Below are positions 37,667-46,946 of a stretch of DNA of 64,000 nt, in pieces. Source of the stretch: Streptococcus mitis (GTDB lineage Bacteria; Bacillota; Bacilli; Lactobacillales; Streptococcaceae); assembly GCF_000722705.1 (NCBI RefSeq), contig NZ_JPFW01000009.1, positions 62,001-126,000 on the forward strand. The letters run 5' to 3'. Position 1 is the first letter of the stretch; each line of letters starts with the position of its first letter. Below the pieces are notes generated by a model. The model was not told where the DNA came from and made no database searches. It saw nothing but the letters and a program-made list of their open reading frames with translations. Both the position numbers and the translations under genes were made by a program.

Positions 37667-39334
37667 TTATTCCACACTAAATAGGTATGGGTAAACAGGT
37701 TGTTGACCTTGGTGAATCTCAACTTCAACGTCTTCGAATTCTTCTGCGATTTCTTGAGCAATTTCATTAGCAAGTTCTTCGCTTCCGTCTTCACCGACAT
37801 AGAAGGTTACGATTTCACTATCTTCATCCAACATATGTTTCAAGGTTTCTATCAAGGTTTGGTACATGTCAGGATTTGACACGAGAATTTTCCCATCCAC
37901 CATACCAAGATTATCATTTTCATGGATTTCTAAGCCATCAATCGTTGTATCACGCACAGCTGTTGTGACGCTTCCGCTAACGACATCGCTGAGAGCAGCT
38001 GTCATACGCTCTTGGTTTTCTTCGATTGACTTACTTGGATCAAAGGCAAGAAGACTAGTCAATCCTTGAGGAAGAGTGCGAGCTTCCACCACTACTGCTG
38101 GTTGCTCCAAAACTTCTGCTGCAGATTGAGCTGCCATGAAAATATTCTTGTTGTTTGGCAGGAAGATAATGTTACGAGCGTTAACCTGTTCAACAGCCTT
38201 GATAAAGTCTTCTGTTGAAGGGTTCATAGTTTGACCGCCTTCAATAACATAATCTACGCCTTGCGAACGGAAGATATCTGCTAGACCTTTACCAGCCACC
38301 ACAGCAATCAAAGCATACTCTTTTTCTTCAGCTGGCTTGCTAACTTGAGCAGCTTCTTTTTCAACCTGTGCTTCGTGTTGGTTACGCATATTATCAACTT
38401 TTACCTTGACCAAGCTACCATATTTGAGACCTTCTTGCATAACCAGTCCTGGATCTTCTGTATGGACATGGACTTTGACGATTTCATCATCGTTGACAAC
38501 AAGAAGAGAATCCCCAAGTTCATTCAAGTAGTTACGGAATTCGTCGTAGTCAAAATCTTTAGCATAGGTTGGACCTTGCTTAAGAGCTACCATGATTTCA
38601 GTACAGTATCCAAATGTGATGTCCTCAGTCGCTACATGACCAGCTACAGCTTTATGATGTTCTGCATTGATCATTTCACTCATATTAGCAGGAGTGGCTA
38701 CAAAGTCCTCAGATGCAATATATTCGCCAGTAAGGGCCGAAAGGAAACCTTCGTAGATGAAGACCAGTCCTTGACCACCTGAGTCCACAACGCCAACTTC
38801 CTTCAAGACTGGAAGCAAGTCTGGCGTTTTAGCAAGAGCTGTTTTAGCACCTTCTAAAGCTGCACGCATGACTTCAACAGCGTCATCTGTTTGCTCAGCT
38901 TTTTTCTTAGCACCGATAGCAGCGCCACGAGAAACCGTCAAAATCGTTCCTTCAACTGGTTTCATAACGGCCTTATAGGCAACTTCCACACCTGATTGGA
39001 AGGCAAGAGCCAAATCTTGACCTGTTAACTCGTCTTTATCCTTGATTGCTTGTGAAAATCCACGGAAAAGCTGAGACGTAATAACTCCTGAGTTCCCACG
39101 CGCACCCATCAAAAGCCCTTTGGCAAGAATGCTTGCTACCTCTCCAACTGTAGAAGCTGGCTTGTCTGCAACTTCCTTAGCACCATTTTCAATGGTCATT
39201 CCCATATTTGTACCAGTATCTCCATCTGGAACTGGGAAGACGTTTAATGAATTGACATATTCAGCTTGCTTATTCAAGCGAGTTGATGCAGCCTGCACCA
39301 TTTCTTGAAATAAGCTAGTAGTAATTTTTGACAC
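37667..39334 (-). CDS. fakA: Fatty acid kinase catalytic subunit FakA (YloV-like)
   Basis: 555 residues. The N-terminal DhaL-like kinase domain (about 1-200) has DGDTGTNMGMT and GARGNSGVI for Mg-ATP. A middle domain (about 215-320) and a C-terminal domain (about 330-550, LPNNKNIFMAA) follow, the layout of YloV/FakA. FakA with a FakB partner phosphorylates host fatty acids for phospholipid synthesis. It follows the Asp23-like gene by two bases, the usual yloU-yloV pair. Confidence 0.9.
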   Translation of the reverse strand: MSKITTSLFQEMVQAASTRLNKQAEYVNSLNVFPVPDGDTGTNMGMTIENGAKEVADKPASTVGEVASILAKGLLMGARGNSGVITSQLFRGFSQAIKDKDELTGQDLALAFQSGVEVAYKAVMKPVEGTILTVSRGAAIGAKKKAEQTDDAVEVMRAALEGAKTALAKTPDLLPVLKEVGVVDSGGQGLVFIYEGFLSALTGEYIASEDFVATPANMSEMINAEHHKAVAGHVATEDITFGYCTEIMVALKQGPTYAKDFDYDEFRNYLNELGDSLLVVNDDEIVKVHVHTEDPGLVMQEGLKYGSLVKVKVDNMRNQHEAQVEKEAAQVSKPAEEKEYALIAVVAGKGLADIFRSQGVDYVIEGGQTMNPSTEDFIKAVEQVNARNIIFLPNNKNIFMAAQSAAEVLEQPAVVVEARTLPQGLTSLLAFDPSKSIEENQERMTAALSDVVSGSVTTAVRDTTIDGLEIHENDNLGMVDGKILVSNPDMYQTLIETLKHMLDEDSEIVTFYVGEDGSEELANEIAQEIAEEFEDVEVEIHQGQQPVYPYLFSVE

Positions 39335-39336
39335 GG

Positions 39337-39702
39337 TTATTCTCCTACAACTTTGATATTTTGAATGTAGACATTTACAGTCTGAGCGGTAATTCCAAGT
39401 TGGTTTTCCAAACTAAAACGAACACGCTCTTGAATGTTTTTTGACACTTCGCTAATCTTTGTTCCGTAGCTCAACACGGTATATACATCAACTGCAATAC
39501 TGCCATCTTCGGCCGCCTTTACGACGACACCTTTGGAATAATTTTCCTTACCTAGAAGGGCTTGGAAATTATCTTTGAGGGCATTTTTACTAGCCATACC
39601 GACCACACCAAAAATCTCAGTTGCTGCTCCACCTACGACGGTTGCAATCACTTCATCTGTTAGTTCGATTTGACCATCTTTTGTATTAATTTTTACAGTC
39701 AT
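39337..39702 (-). CDS. Asp23/Gls24 family envelope stress protein (YloU-like)
   Basis: 121 residues forming the single Asp23 domain (IATVVGGAATEIFGVVGMASKN and YTVLSYGTKISEVSKNIQERV). YloU-type proteins are paired with FakA in many Firmicutes; their exact role is not defined. It is the upstream gene of the pair. Confidence 0.9.
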   Translation of the reverse strand: MTVKINTKDGQIELTDEVIATVVGGAATEIFGVVGMASKNALKDNFQALLGKENYSKGVVVKAAEDGSIAVDVYTVLSYGTKISEVSKNIQERVRFSLENQLGITAQTVNVYIQNIKVVGE

Positions 39703-39823
39703 CCTTTTTACCTCAACTAGTTGATACTCTATTTTATCATATTTCAGCCCAAGTGTAAAAGCAGAATACTGTATCAGCGGATATTTACTCTATTTTTCAA
39801 ATGATTTCACACCTACAATAAAA

Positions 39824-39843
39824 GAAAAAAGACCCTAGGGTCT
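39824..39843 (-). terminator. Terminator after rpmB
   Basis: AGACCC-TA-GGGTCT palindrome followed on the minus strand by TTTTTTC, about 15 bp past rpmB. Confidence 0.8.
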
Positions 39844-39858
39844 CCTTTGCTTTTATTA

Positions 39859-40047
39859 TTAAACGCGTTCAACTTTACCTGATTTCAAAGCACGAGCTGA
39901 AGCCCAAACTTTTTTAGGTTTACCATCGATAAGAACAGTAACTTTTTGAAGGTTTGGTTTTACGGCACGTTTTGTTTGGTTCATCGCGTGTGAACGGTTG
40001 TTTCCTGATACAGTCTTACGACCTGTAAAGTAACATACTTTAGCCAT
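39859..40047 (-). CDS. rpmB: 50S ribosomal protein L28 (bL28)
   Basis: 62 residues, full length: [20 protein letters not shown] at the start and [15 protein letters not shown] at the end. TAGGAGGAAAATAC ribosome site. A promoter TTGCCA-17-TAACAT is visible about 65 bp upstream (minus strand). It is a single-gene unit. Confidence 0.98.
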   Translation of the reverse strand: MAKVCYFTGRKTVSGNNRSHAMNQTKRAVKPNLQKVTVLIDGKPKKVWASARALKSGKVERV

Positions 40048-40152
40048 TGTATTTTCCTCCTATTAGATCTAATATAGCGGATGTGCTAGCACCACATACT
40101 GTACTATGTTATCACACTTTCTTCATTTTGGCAAGGGAATTGGAAGATTTTT

Positions 40153-40827
40153 TTATTTAACGTAGACAATTCCTAACTTCCCAAAAGCCACATCTCCACG
40201 GATAATCAAGGTTTTACTGGTTGGAGCTAGAGAAGTATCTGCCTTAGCTACACCACAGAAAGTTTCCACCTTCAAATCCACTCGCCAATGTTGGGGAACA
40301 TAGATAACTGCATTACCAAAACCAACTTCTACTTTCAGGGTTGCAGTATCTCCTAAAATCTCTGCATTGTCATAATATATCTTAGCATTTCCAAAACCAA
40401 CTTCTACTTGGTCGTCTACCAATTCTTGGTTTTGCTTGTAGAAAGTCCCAGTCCCAAAAGCGACCTCCTTATCTGTAAGAATAGTCTTTTTACCGTCATA
40501 CCACCATTTTTTCCCATTCCAAGTTCTGTTAGAATGAGTAAGTGCGTTGACACCCAGTACGATTAAAATACTAGCCCAGAATAGTGACTGATTTGGAATC
40601 GGTAAAATATCATAAAAGTGGTTAGCAATCATGAGGGCTACTAGAGCTGTAAAAGAGGCTGAAGTTAAGTGGCGACGCAACAAAGCTCCAACTGATTGAT
40701 ATGTAAAAAATGCAATACCAATCAAGGGCCAAATTTGCCCTCCCAGAGAAGGGATTCCAAAATTTCCTTGTAATAATATCAAAGCTGCTAAAACCAGCAA
40801 CACAATACCAAATGCTTGCTTTTTCAT
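40153..40827 (-). CDS. LiaF-like membrane protein
   Basis: 224 residues. Four short membrane segments (about 5-95) are followed by a cytosolic beta-repeat domain (about 125-224) with repeated VEVGFGNAK/VEVGFGNAV segments, as in the LiaF C-terminal domain. It is encoded four bases after a LytTR regulator, so it is probably the regulator's membrane partner, which may hold it inactive as in streptococcal LytTR regulatory systems. Cues unknown. Confidence 0.8.
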   Translation of the reverse strand: MKKQAFGIVLLVLAALILLQGNFGIPSLGGQIWPLIGIAFFTYQSVGALLRRHLTSASFTALVALMIANHFYDILPIPNQSLFWASILIVLGVNALTHSNRTWNGKKWWYDGKKTILTDKEVAFGTGTFYKQNQELVDDQVEVGFGNAKIYYDNAEILGDTATLKVEVGFGNAVIYVPQHWRVDLKVETFCGVAKADTSLAPTSKTLIIRGDVAFGKLGIVYVK

Positions 40828-40831
40828 GTTC

Positions 40832-41278
40832 TTACCTCATGTTTCTTAGATTTTCTTTTAGGAGGGATTGGTAATGCCGTGAGACATGAACCTCCTTGTG
40901 GGTCTGATAAAAGGAAATGGTGCCCGTTCCTGAAAAGGACTTGTCCACCGAATAGACTTGCCGAATATTAGCAATAGTTGACTTGGATACCCGACTGAAA
41001 TAGCGAGGAAGGATAGCTTCTAACTCATAAAGTTTAAGCCGAACCTCGTAGGCATCTTTCTGAGTATGGGCATAAATCTTGCTACCTTCTGTCTCAAAGA
41101 AGAGAATTTCCGACAAGTCCAGATAATATTCCCCCGTCCCCTTGTAAAAAATCAGCCTAGGAGACTTGGACTCTTGCAAGAGACGCTGTAAATCCGCAAT
41201 CTCATCTGTCAAAGTCGCTGCCTTGATGATAATTTCAGTTTCCTCTAAATTGCTGTCAATTTCGATTCGTAACTTCAT
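40832..41278 (-). CDS. LytTR-type DNA-binding regulator
   Basis: 148 residues. There is no receiver domain; a short N-terminal region (1-50) precedes the LytTR domain (about 50-145, LSEILFFETEGSKIYAHTQ, FSRVSKSTIANIRQV). It is first in a two-gene operon with the LiaF-like protein. Two 21-bp-spaced direct repeats lie upstream of its promoter, consistent with autoregulation. GGAGATGG ribosome site. Confidence 0.88.
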   Translation of the reverse strand: MKLRIEIDSNLEETEIIIKAATLTDEIADLQRLLQESKSPRLIFYKGTGEYYLDLSEILFFETEGSKIYAHTQKDAYEVRLKLYELEAILPRYFSRVSKSTIANIRQVYSVDKSFSGTGTISFYQTHKEVHVSRHYQSLLKENLRNMR

Positions 41279-41299
41279 TCCATCTCCTTTCTGACTCTA

Positions 41300-41368
41300 C
41301 TATATCAAAGGTAAAATAAGAAAACAAGAGCAAAAAAGCAAGTGGTTACTTTAGACCCGTAAGTGGTT
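41300..41368 (-). promoter_or_regulatory. LytTR operon promoter with 21-bp-spaced direct repeats
   Basis: Minus-strand promoter TTGTTT, 17 bp, TATAGT ends near 41300. Upstream, AACCACTT occurs twice (complements of 41340-41347 and 41361-41368). Starts are exactly 21 bp apart, so both face the same side of the DNA, as expected for a LytTR dimer. Confidence 0.7.
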
Positions 41369-41391
41369 GTAAGGCTACCCTAACTTACAGG

Positions 41392-41910
41392 TCAACATAG
41401 AAAGAAAATCATCCCCCACACAAGACCACAAATATAACCAACTACTACATCCTTGGGATAATGCACTCCCCCTAGGACTCTTACTAGACCGAGGATGGCT
41501 GATAAGATCAACAAGATTAAACCTACAGATAGACTAGCATGTAAGCAAGCCATGGAGATAATGCTTGCTGAAAAGACATGACGACTGGGCATAGACTGAC
41601 CAGGACTATCTCTGTCAAGCAAGGGTTTAATATCCCATTCCTCATAAGGCCTAGGGGCATTGATTTTCTTACGAAGAAAGGACAAAATCACAAAACCTGA
41701 CGCAGGGACAAACACATACATCAAGACCTGCTTCCCAAGTCCTTGTTGGAGATAAGTAGTTACTAACAAGGTTAAATAAACTATAGGCATAAATACTGTC
41801 ATAAACCGATTGAAAGCTCTTAGCAACCTCAGAAAGATAGGCTTCTTTTCAATCTTACCAGCCATGTGGTCATACCATTCTTGATAATTTTTCATATATT
41901 TTCTCATCAC
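41392..41910 (-). CDS. PAP2-family phosphatase (second)
   Basis: 172 residues, about five membrane segments. Signature parts KKINAPRPYEEW, PSRH and RVLGGVHYPKDV are present. It is shorter than the one at 13003 and not closely related. The substrate is probably a lipid pyrophosphate. It lies between the ABC exporter unit and the LytTR operon on the same strand. Confidence 0.88.
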   Translation of the reverse strand: MMRKYMKNYQEWYDHMAGKIEKKPIFLRLLRAFNRFMTVFMPIVYLTLLVTTYLQQGLGKQVLMYVFVPASGFVILSFLRKKINAPRPYEEWDIKPLLDRDSPGQSMPSRHVFSASIISMACLHASLSVGLILLILSAILGLVRVLGGVHYPKDVVVGYICGLVWGMIFFLC

Positions 41911-41960
41911 TTACTCAAATTTTGCTTGCAGGGAAGCACTTGTCTTCTAGTATAGTGCAG

Positions 41961-41984
41961 AAAAAGAAGGCCGTCAAGCCTTCT
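41961..41984 (-). terminator. Terminator after the ABC exporter operon
   Basis: Minus-strand AGAAGGC-TTGACG-GCCTTCT followed by TTTTTC. Confidence 0.85.
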
Positions 41985-41990
41985 TTGGGT

Positions 41991-43751
41991 TTATTCTTCT
42001 GCTTGGTCTTCTGTAAATTGACTGTTATAGAGGTCAGCGTAGAAGCCTCCTTGTGCCATCAGCTCATCATGATTGCCTTGCTCGATGATATTTCCATCTT
42101 TCATGACAAGAATCAAGTCAGCATTTCGGATAGTTGACAAGCGGTGGGCGATGACAAAGGAAGTTTTTCCCTCCATCAACCGGTCCATAGCTTTCTGGAT
42201 TAACTCTTCTGTACGAGTATCAACCGAAGATGTCGCCTCATCCAGAATTAGGAGTGGCGCATCTTTCAGCAAAGCACGAGCAATGGTCAAGAGTTGTTTT
42301 TGTCCGACAGACAAGGTCACTGTGTCGTCCAAGACGGTATCGTAACCATCTGGTAGGGTCATGATAAAGTGGTGAATCCCTACAGCCTTGCTGGCTTCAA
42401 TCACGCGCTCATCACTAATACCTGTTTGGTTATAGATAAGATTGTCGCGAATGGTTCCTTCAAAGAGCCAAGTATCCTGCAAGACCATTGAAAAGGCATC
42501 GTGTACTTCCGAACGTTTCATCTCCTTGGTATCCACACCATCAATGCGAATACTTCCCTTATCAATCTCATAGAACTTCATCAAAAGATTGACAATGGTT
42601 GTCTTCCCAGCTCCGGTCGGTCCGACAATGGCAACCTTTTGACCTGCATGAGCAGTCGCAGAAAAGTCATGAATAATGGTTCGCTCTGGTGTGTAACCAA
42701 AGGAAACTCGATCAAAGACTACTTGACCTTTCATGTCGCTCAGTTGTCTTTCTTTATGGGATTCATCTTCCATTTCCTCTTCAGCTAAGAATTCAAAGAC
42801 ACGTCCCATGGCTGCGCTAGCCTGCTGCAAACTAGTAATCCCTTGAGCAATTTGCGAAAGGGGCTGAGAAAAGATACGCACGTAAGCCATAAAGGCAACG
42901 ATAATCCCGATACTAATCTGCCCATTTAAGGCCAAGGCTGCACCGACGATAATCACTAGAGCATAGCTAAAGTTCCCAATAAACATCATAATCGGCATCA
43001 TGATCCCAGAAATAAACTGAGATTTCCAAATACTGTCATACAGACGATGGTTTAAGGTCGCAAATTCTTCTTTGGTGCTCTCGATAGCATTGTAACTGGT
43101 CACCACATTATGGCCAGAGTACATTTCCTCCACATAACCATTTACAGCTGCCAAATCCTGTTGCTGACTCTTAAAGAAGCCCTGCGATTTGCCCATAAAG
43201 ACGGACACGAAAGCAAAACCGATAAAGGTTGAAACAACCGTCACCAAGGCTAAAATCCAGTTCATCCCAAACATGGTTACTAAGACTGCTACAACTAATA
43301 AACTAGATGAAAGAACCGTTCCCAGACTTTGATTGAGGGACTGGGCTACCGTGTCAACGTCATTGGTTACACGAGACAAGGTATCTCCTTGAGAATGTCC
43401 ATCAAAATATCCTAATGGAAGGCGATTAATTTTCTCTGCAATGGCTCTTCTCAAACGCTCTGAAAAACGTTGAATAGCTGTTGTAAACAGAAAGGCCTGC
43501 AAATAATTTGATAGGAGTCCGATCACATAAATCGCGGCCAAAAAACCACCAATAGCTGCAACCGCCGCGACATCCACACTTGTTTCCAGACCACTTGCAA
43601 TGATATTGGTCATGTCCTTGATGCGGGTTGGACCATATACAGTAATGATATTGGATAAGATTGTTGCTAGAAAGGCGATTAGAAGGGCAAACTGGAGGCC
43701 TGCAAGATAGGGTTTACTCTGTTTCCAGAGAGACATTTTTTTATTTTCCAT
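41991..43751 (-). CDS. Heterodimeric ABC exporter subunit (canonical Walker B)
   Basis: 586 residues from the ATG at 43749-43751 (MENKKMSLWKQSKPYLAG) with GGAGGAATTGG upstream. A longer frame would run deeper into the previous gene. Six membrane segments (about 15-310) precede an NBD with GPTGAGKTT, signature LSVGQKQL (degenerate), Walker B LLILDEATSSVD with the catalytic Glu, and a switch His. The partner has the opposite defects, as in LmrCD/TM287-288. Probable multidrug exporter. Confidence 0.9.
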   Translation of the reverse strand: MENKKMSLWKQSKPYLAGLQFALLIAFLATILSNIITVYGPTRIKDMTNIIASGLETSVDVAAVAAIGGFLAAIYVIGLLSNYLQAFLFTTAIQRFSERLRRAIAEKINRLPLGYFDGHSQGDTLSRVTNDVDTVAQSLNQSLGTVLSSSLLVVAVLVTMFGMNWILALVTVVSTFIGFAFVSVFMGKSQGFFKSQQQDLAAVNGYVEEMYSGHNVVTSYNAIESTKEEFATLNHRLYDSIWKSQFISGIMMPIMMFIGNFSYALVIIVGAALALNGQISIGIIVAFMAYVRIFSQPLSQIAQGITSLQQASAAMGRVFEFLAEEEMEDESHKERQLSDMKGQVVFDRVSFGYTPERTIIHDFSATAHAGQKVAIVGPTGAGKTTIVNLLMKFYEIDKGSIRIDGVDTKEMKRSEVHDAFSMVLQDTWLFEGTIRDNLIYNQTGISDERVIEASKAVGIHHFIMTLPDGYDTVLDDTVTLSVGQKQLLTIARALLKDAPLLILDEATSSVDTRTEELIQKAMDRLMEGKTSFVIAHRLSTIRNADLILVMKDGNIIEQGNHDELMAQGGFYADLYNSQFTEDQAEE

Positions 43752-45510
43752 GTTCCAATTCCTCCTTCGATAGTTGTGAATAGGCAATTTCTTGGTAAAC
43801 TTCGTTATTAGCTAGAAGTTCCTTGTGGGTGCCTTGCCCCACGACTTTTCCTTGATCCAAGACCAAAATCAAATCTGCATCCATAATCGTTGAAATACGT
43901 TGTGCAACGATAAGTTTGGTCATAGATTTTGTTTTCTCTGCTAATTCTTGGCGTAGGACACGGTCTGTCTTGTAGTCCAAGGCTGAGAAGGAGTCATCAA
44001 AGATGAGGATTTCTGGCTTCCGAGCCAAGGCACGCGCAATTGCCAGACGCTGTCTTTGACCACCTGAGAAGTTGGTTCCTCCTTGGGCTACTTCTGACTC
44101 TAAGCCTGCTTCCTTGTCTTCGATAAAGTTCTTAGACTGGGCCAATTCTAAGGATTGCCACATAGCTTGTTCACTAAGCGGTGTTTCTTGACTGTGTCCA
44201 AAGTCTAGATTGCCCTTGACATCACCTGAAAAGAGAACAGCTTTTTGTGGAATATAACCAACCTTGTTGCGCAAATCTTCCAAGTCATAGTCTTGAACAT
44301 TGACACCGTCCACCAGAATTTCTCCTGCTGATACATCGTAGAAACGTGGAATCAGATTAACCAGAGTTGATTTACCAGAACCTGTTGAACCAATAAAGGC
44401 CACTGTTTGACCAGCGTCTGCTCTAAAGCTAACATGCTCGATAACTGCCTCCGAATTTGCCGCATAGCGGAAGGTCACATCCTTAAACTCGACCTGACCT
44501 TTGAGGTTTTCATCAGCCAGCTGCACTTGAGCAGGGTTTTGGATAGAAGAATGCAAATCTAAAACTTGATTAATCCGCTTAGCAGAGACCATAGTTCGGG
44601 GAAGAACGATGAAGAGTGCTCCCATGAGAAGGAAGCCCATGACAACCTGCATGGCATAAGACATGAAAACAATCATGTCGCTAAAGAGAGGCAGACGTGC
44701 TGTCGGAGTAGCGTCGTTAATCACATAGGCCCCAATCCAGTAAATCGCCACACTCAAACCACTTGAAATCCCCATCATGATAGGGTTCAAAATCGCCATA
44801 AGACGGTTGACAAACAAATTCAAGCGTGTCAATTCATCATTTGCTGCTGCAAATTTTTCATTTTGGTATTCTTCAGCATTGTAGGCGCGAACAACACGAA
44901 TACCTGTTAAACTCTCACGAGTGATACTGTTCAGTTTATCAGTCAGACTTTGAATCAAGGACTGTTTTGGAAAGGCTAGCGTCATCAAGACTGTCGTCAT
45001 CAAAACATTGACAATCACTGCTACAAGAACGGCCCAGAGCCAGTATTCTGAATGGCCTAAAATCTTCCCGATAGCCCAGATAGCCATAATCGGACCACGC
45101 GTAACTACTTGCAAGCCCATGGTAATCAACATTTGAACTTGAGTAATATCATTGGTGGTACGAGTTAAAAGACTGGGAATAGAGAATTTCTTAATCTCTG
45201 TCTGCGAGTAATCTAAAACTCGGTTAAAAATATCACTTCTCAGCCTACTAGTATAAGAAGCCGCCACTCGGGATGCAAAAAATCCAACTGCAACTACGGA
45301 CAAGAAGGCAAGAAAGGACATTCCCACCATCATGCTTGCTGGCTGCCACAACTCATCTAAATTAGTTCCTTGACTACCTAGCAAATCCGTAATTTTCGAG
45401 ATATAGGTCGGCACTTCCAACTCTAGATAGACCGAAAAGCAAGTAAAGAGAATAGCTAGTAAAATCATCCCCCATTCTTTTCTACTAATTCGTTTGGCTA
45501 ATTTCTTCAT
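43741..45510 (-). CDS. Heterodimeric ABC exporter subunit (degenerate Walker B)
   Basis: 589 residues. The transmembrane domain (about 15-320) precedes an NBD with GSTGSGKST (about 375), signature FSGGQRQR and Walker B ILIFDDSFSALD. The residue after Walker B is Asp instead of Glu, so this subunit contributes the non-hydrolysing site of the heterodimer. It overlaps the MarR gene by 26 bp and the partner by 11 bp, indicating one tightly coupled operon. Confidence 0.92.
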   Translation of the reverse strand: MKKLAKRISRKEWGMILLAILFTCFSVYLELEVPTYISKITDLLGSQGTNLDELWQPASMMVGMSFLAFLSVVAVGFFASRVAASYTSRLRSDIFNRVLDYSQTEIKKFSIPSLLTRTTNDITQVQMLITMGLQVVTRGPIMAIWAIGKILGHSEYWLWAVLVAVIVNVLMTTVLMTLAFPKQSLIQSLTDKLNSITRESLTGIRVVRAYNAEEYQNEKFAAANDELTRLNLFVNRLMAILNPIMMGISSGLSVAIYWIGAYVINDATPTARLPLFSDMIVFMSYAMQVVMGFLLMGALFIVLPRTMVSAKRINQVLDLHSSIQNPAQVQLADENLKGQVEFKDVTFRYAANSEAVIEHVSFRADAGQTVAFIGSTGSGKSTLVNLIPRFYDVSAGEILVDGVNVQDYDLEDLRNKVGYIPQKAVLFSGDVKGNLDFGHSQETPLSEQAMWQSLELAQSKNFIEDKEAGLESEVAQGGTNFSGGQRQRLAIARALARKPEILIFDDSFSALDYKTDRVLRQELAEKTKSMTKLIVAQRISTIMDADLILVLDQGKVVGQGTHKELLANNEVYQEIAYSQLSKEELEHGK

Positions 45511-45955
45511 TCTCTCCTCCTATTCCCTTGATATTTTCCTGTAGTTGACCGAGAACTTTCTCAAAAATCAGTAATTCATCTTCATCAATGTCTTCCATCA
45601 ACTGCTTGTCTATGCGTTCAAAAAAAGCCTTAACCTGTTGCATCTGAGAACGTGCTTTGTCCGTCAGACGAACAAATTTAGCCCGCTTATCGCTAGGACT
45701 CGCCTCCAATTCCACCAAACTATTTTGCACCATACGCTTGACCAAGTTACTAGCAACAGACTTGCTAATATTGAGTTCCTTCTCAATATCTTTAATCAAG
45801 ACCAAGTCTTGGTTTTTCTCACGATTATCCAAAAAACGTACAACCTGACCTTGAGGCCCACCCATAAATTCAATACCACAACGTTTGGCTTCCTTTTGCA
45901 CCATCAGGTGAATCTGATGACCAAAACGCTTGAAGACCAACATCGGTTTATCCAT
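45485..45955 (-). CDS. MarR-family transcriptional regulator
   Basis: 156 residues. A winged helix (about 50-115, ELNISKSVASNLVKRMVQNSLVELEASPSDKRAKFVRLT) with dimerising helices at both ends. It is first in the exporter operon and most likely represses it, being relieved by a ligand. Three palindromes of the form AGTTCTCnnnGAGAACT surround its promoter. Confidence 0.9.
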   Translation of the reverse strand: MDKPMLVFKRFGHQIHLMVQKEAKRCGIEFMGGPQGQVVRFLDNREKNQDLVLIKDIEKELNISKSVASNLVKRMVQNSLVELEASPSDKRAKFVRLTDKARSQMQQVKAFFERIDKQLMEDIDEDELLIFEKVLGQLQENIKGIGGENEEISQTN

Positions 45956-45982
45956 ACTAACTCCTTTCTAACCATCACATTT

Positions 45983-46069
45983 AGTTCTCCTAGGAACTAA
46001 TTAAGTTTTCATGAGAACTATTTTACCACTTTGAAAAGAGATGTCAAGAAAAAAGTTTCCTAGAGAACT
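45983..46069 (-). promoter_or_regulatory. MarR operon promoter with three 16-bp palindromic operators
   Basis: Promoter TTGACA (46042-46047), 16 bp, TAAAAT (46020-46025) on the minus strand. Palindromes at 45983-45998, 46004-46019 and 46054-46069 share AGTT(C/T)(T/C)C...(A/G)GAACT. The first two start 21 bp apart and lie just downstream of the -10. The third lies upstream of the -35. Together they flank the promoter, as for a repressor. Confidence 0.75.
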
Positions 46070-46081
46070 ATTTTCTTGATC

Positions 46082-46115
46082 AAAAAAAATCCCAAGTGAT
46101 TTTCTCACTTAGGAT
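46082..46115 (-). terminator. Terminator after yebC
   Basis: Minus-strand ATCCTAAGTGA-GAAAA-TCACTTGGGAT followed by TTTTTTT. Confidence 0.85.
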
Positions 46116-46133
46116 CATGTTTTCTAAGTTAAA

Positions 46134-46850
46134 TTAGAACCCGTCTACGTTTGTATAAATCTTTTGAACGTCTTCGTCGTCTTCAAGAACGCTGTAAAGT
46201 TTTTCAAATGTTTCAAGGTCTTCGCCTGACAATTCCACTTCTGACTGAGGAATCATTTCCAATTCTGTCACTTGGAATTCTTCAATACCAGACTCACGGA
46301 GGGCAACGATAGCCTTGTGAAGGTCTGTTGGAGCTGTGTAAACAGTGATTGTTCCTTCTTCTGCTTCCACATCGTCCACATCCACATCTGCTTCCAGCAA
46401 TTGCTCAAAGACCGAATCCGCATCTTCGCCAGCAAATACGATAACACCCTTGTTGTCAAAGAGGTAAGAAACCGAACCTGAAGCACCCATATTTCCGCCA
46501 TTTTTACCAAAAGCTGCACGGACATTAGCTGCTGTACGGTTGACGTTTGAAGTCAAAGTATCAACGATCAGCATAGAACCATTTGGTCCAAAACCTTCGT
46601 AACGTCCTTCTGTAAAGGTTTCGTCTGTGTTTCCTTTTGCTTTATCAATCGCTTTATCGATAACGTGTTTTGGCACTTGGGCTTGTTTGGCACGGTCGAT
46701 AACGAATTTCAAAGCAGTGTTTGATTCTGGGTCTGGATCACCTTTTTTAGCTGCTACATAGATTTCTACACCAAATTTTGCATATACTTTAGAGTTAGCT
46801 CCATCTTTAGCCGTTTTCTTGGCTACGATATTGGCCCATTTACGTCCCAT
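46134..46850 (-). CDS. yebC: YebC/TACO1 family regulatory protein
   Basis: 238 residues, full length: [21 protein letters not shown] start, [21 protein letters not shown] and acidic C-terminus. YebC proteins are linked to translation of difficult proline-rich stretches and, earlier, to transcription control. It has its own terminator. The neighbour upstream on this strand is dinF; in S. pneumoniae the orthologue (as I recall, SP_1922) lies next to ply. Confidence 0.93.
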   Translation of the reverse strand: MGRKWANIVAKKTAKDGANSKVYAKFGVEIYVAAKKGDPDPESNTALKFVIDRAKQAQVPKHVIDKAIDKAKGNTDETFTEGRYEGFGPNGSMLIVDTLTSNVNRTAANVRAAFGKNGGNMGASGSVSYLFDNKGVIVFAGEDADSVFEQLLEADVDVDDVEAEEGTITVYTAPTDLHKAIVALRESGIEEFQVTELEMIPQSEVELSGEDLETFEKLYSVLEDDEDVQKIYTNVDGF

Positions 46851-46946
46851 TAGGAATCTCCTTTTTTCACATTTTAATCTTTCTTATTATAACACAAGTT
46901 TTTTCGATTTTCACTAGAGGAAACGGATTTTATTTAGCAAATCCAG

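Noticed and set aside
38345-38782. 145-codon frame antisense to fakA
   Set aside because: Shadow of fakA without ribosome site or recognisable content.
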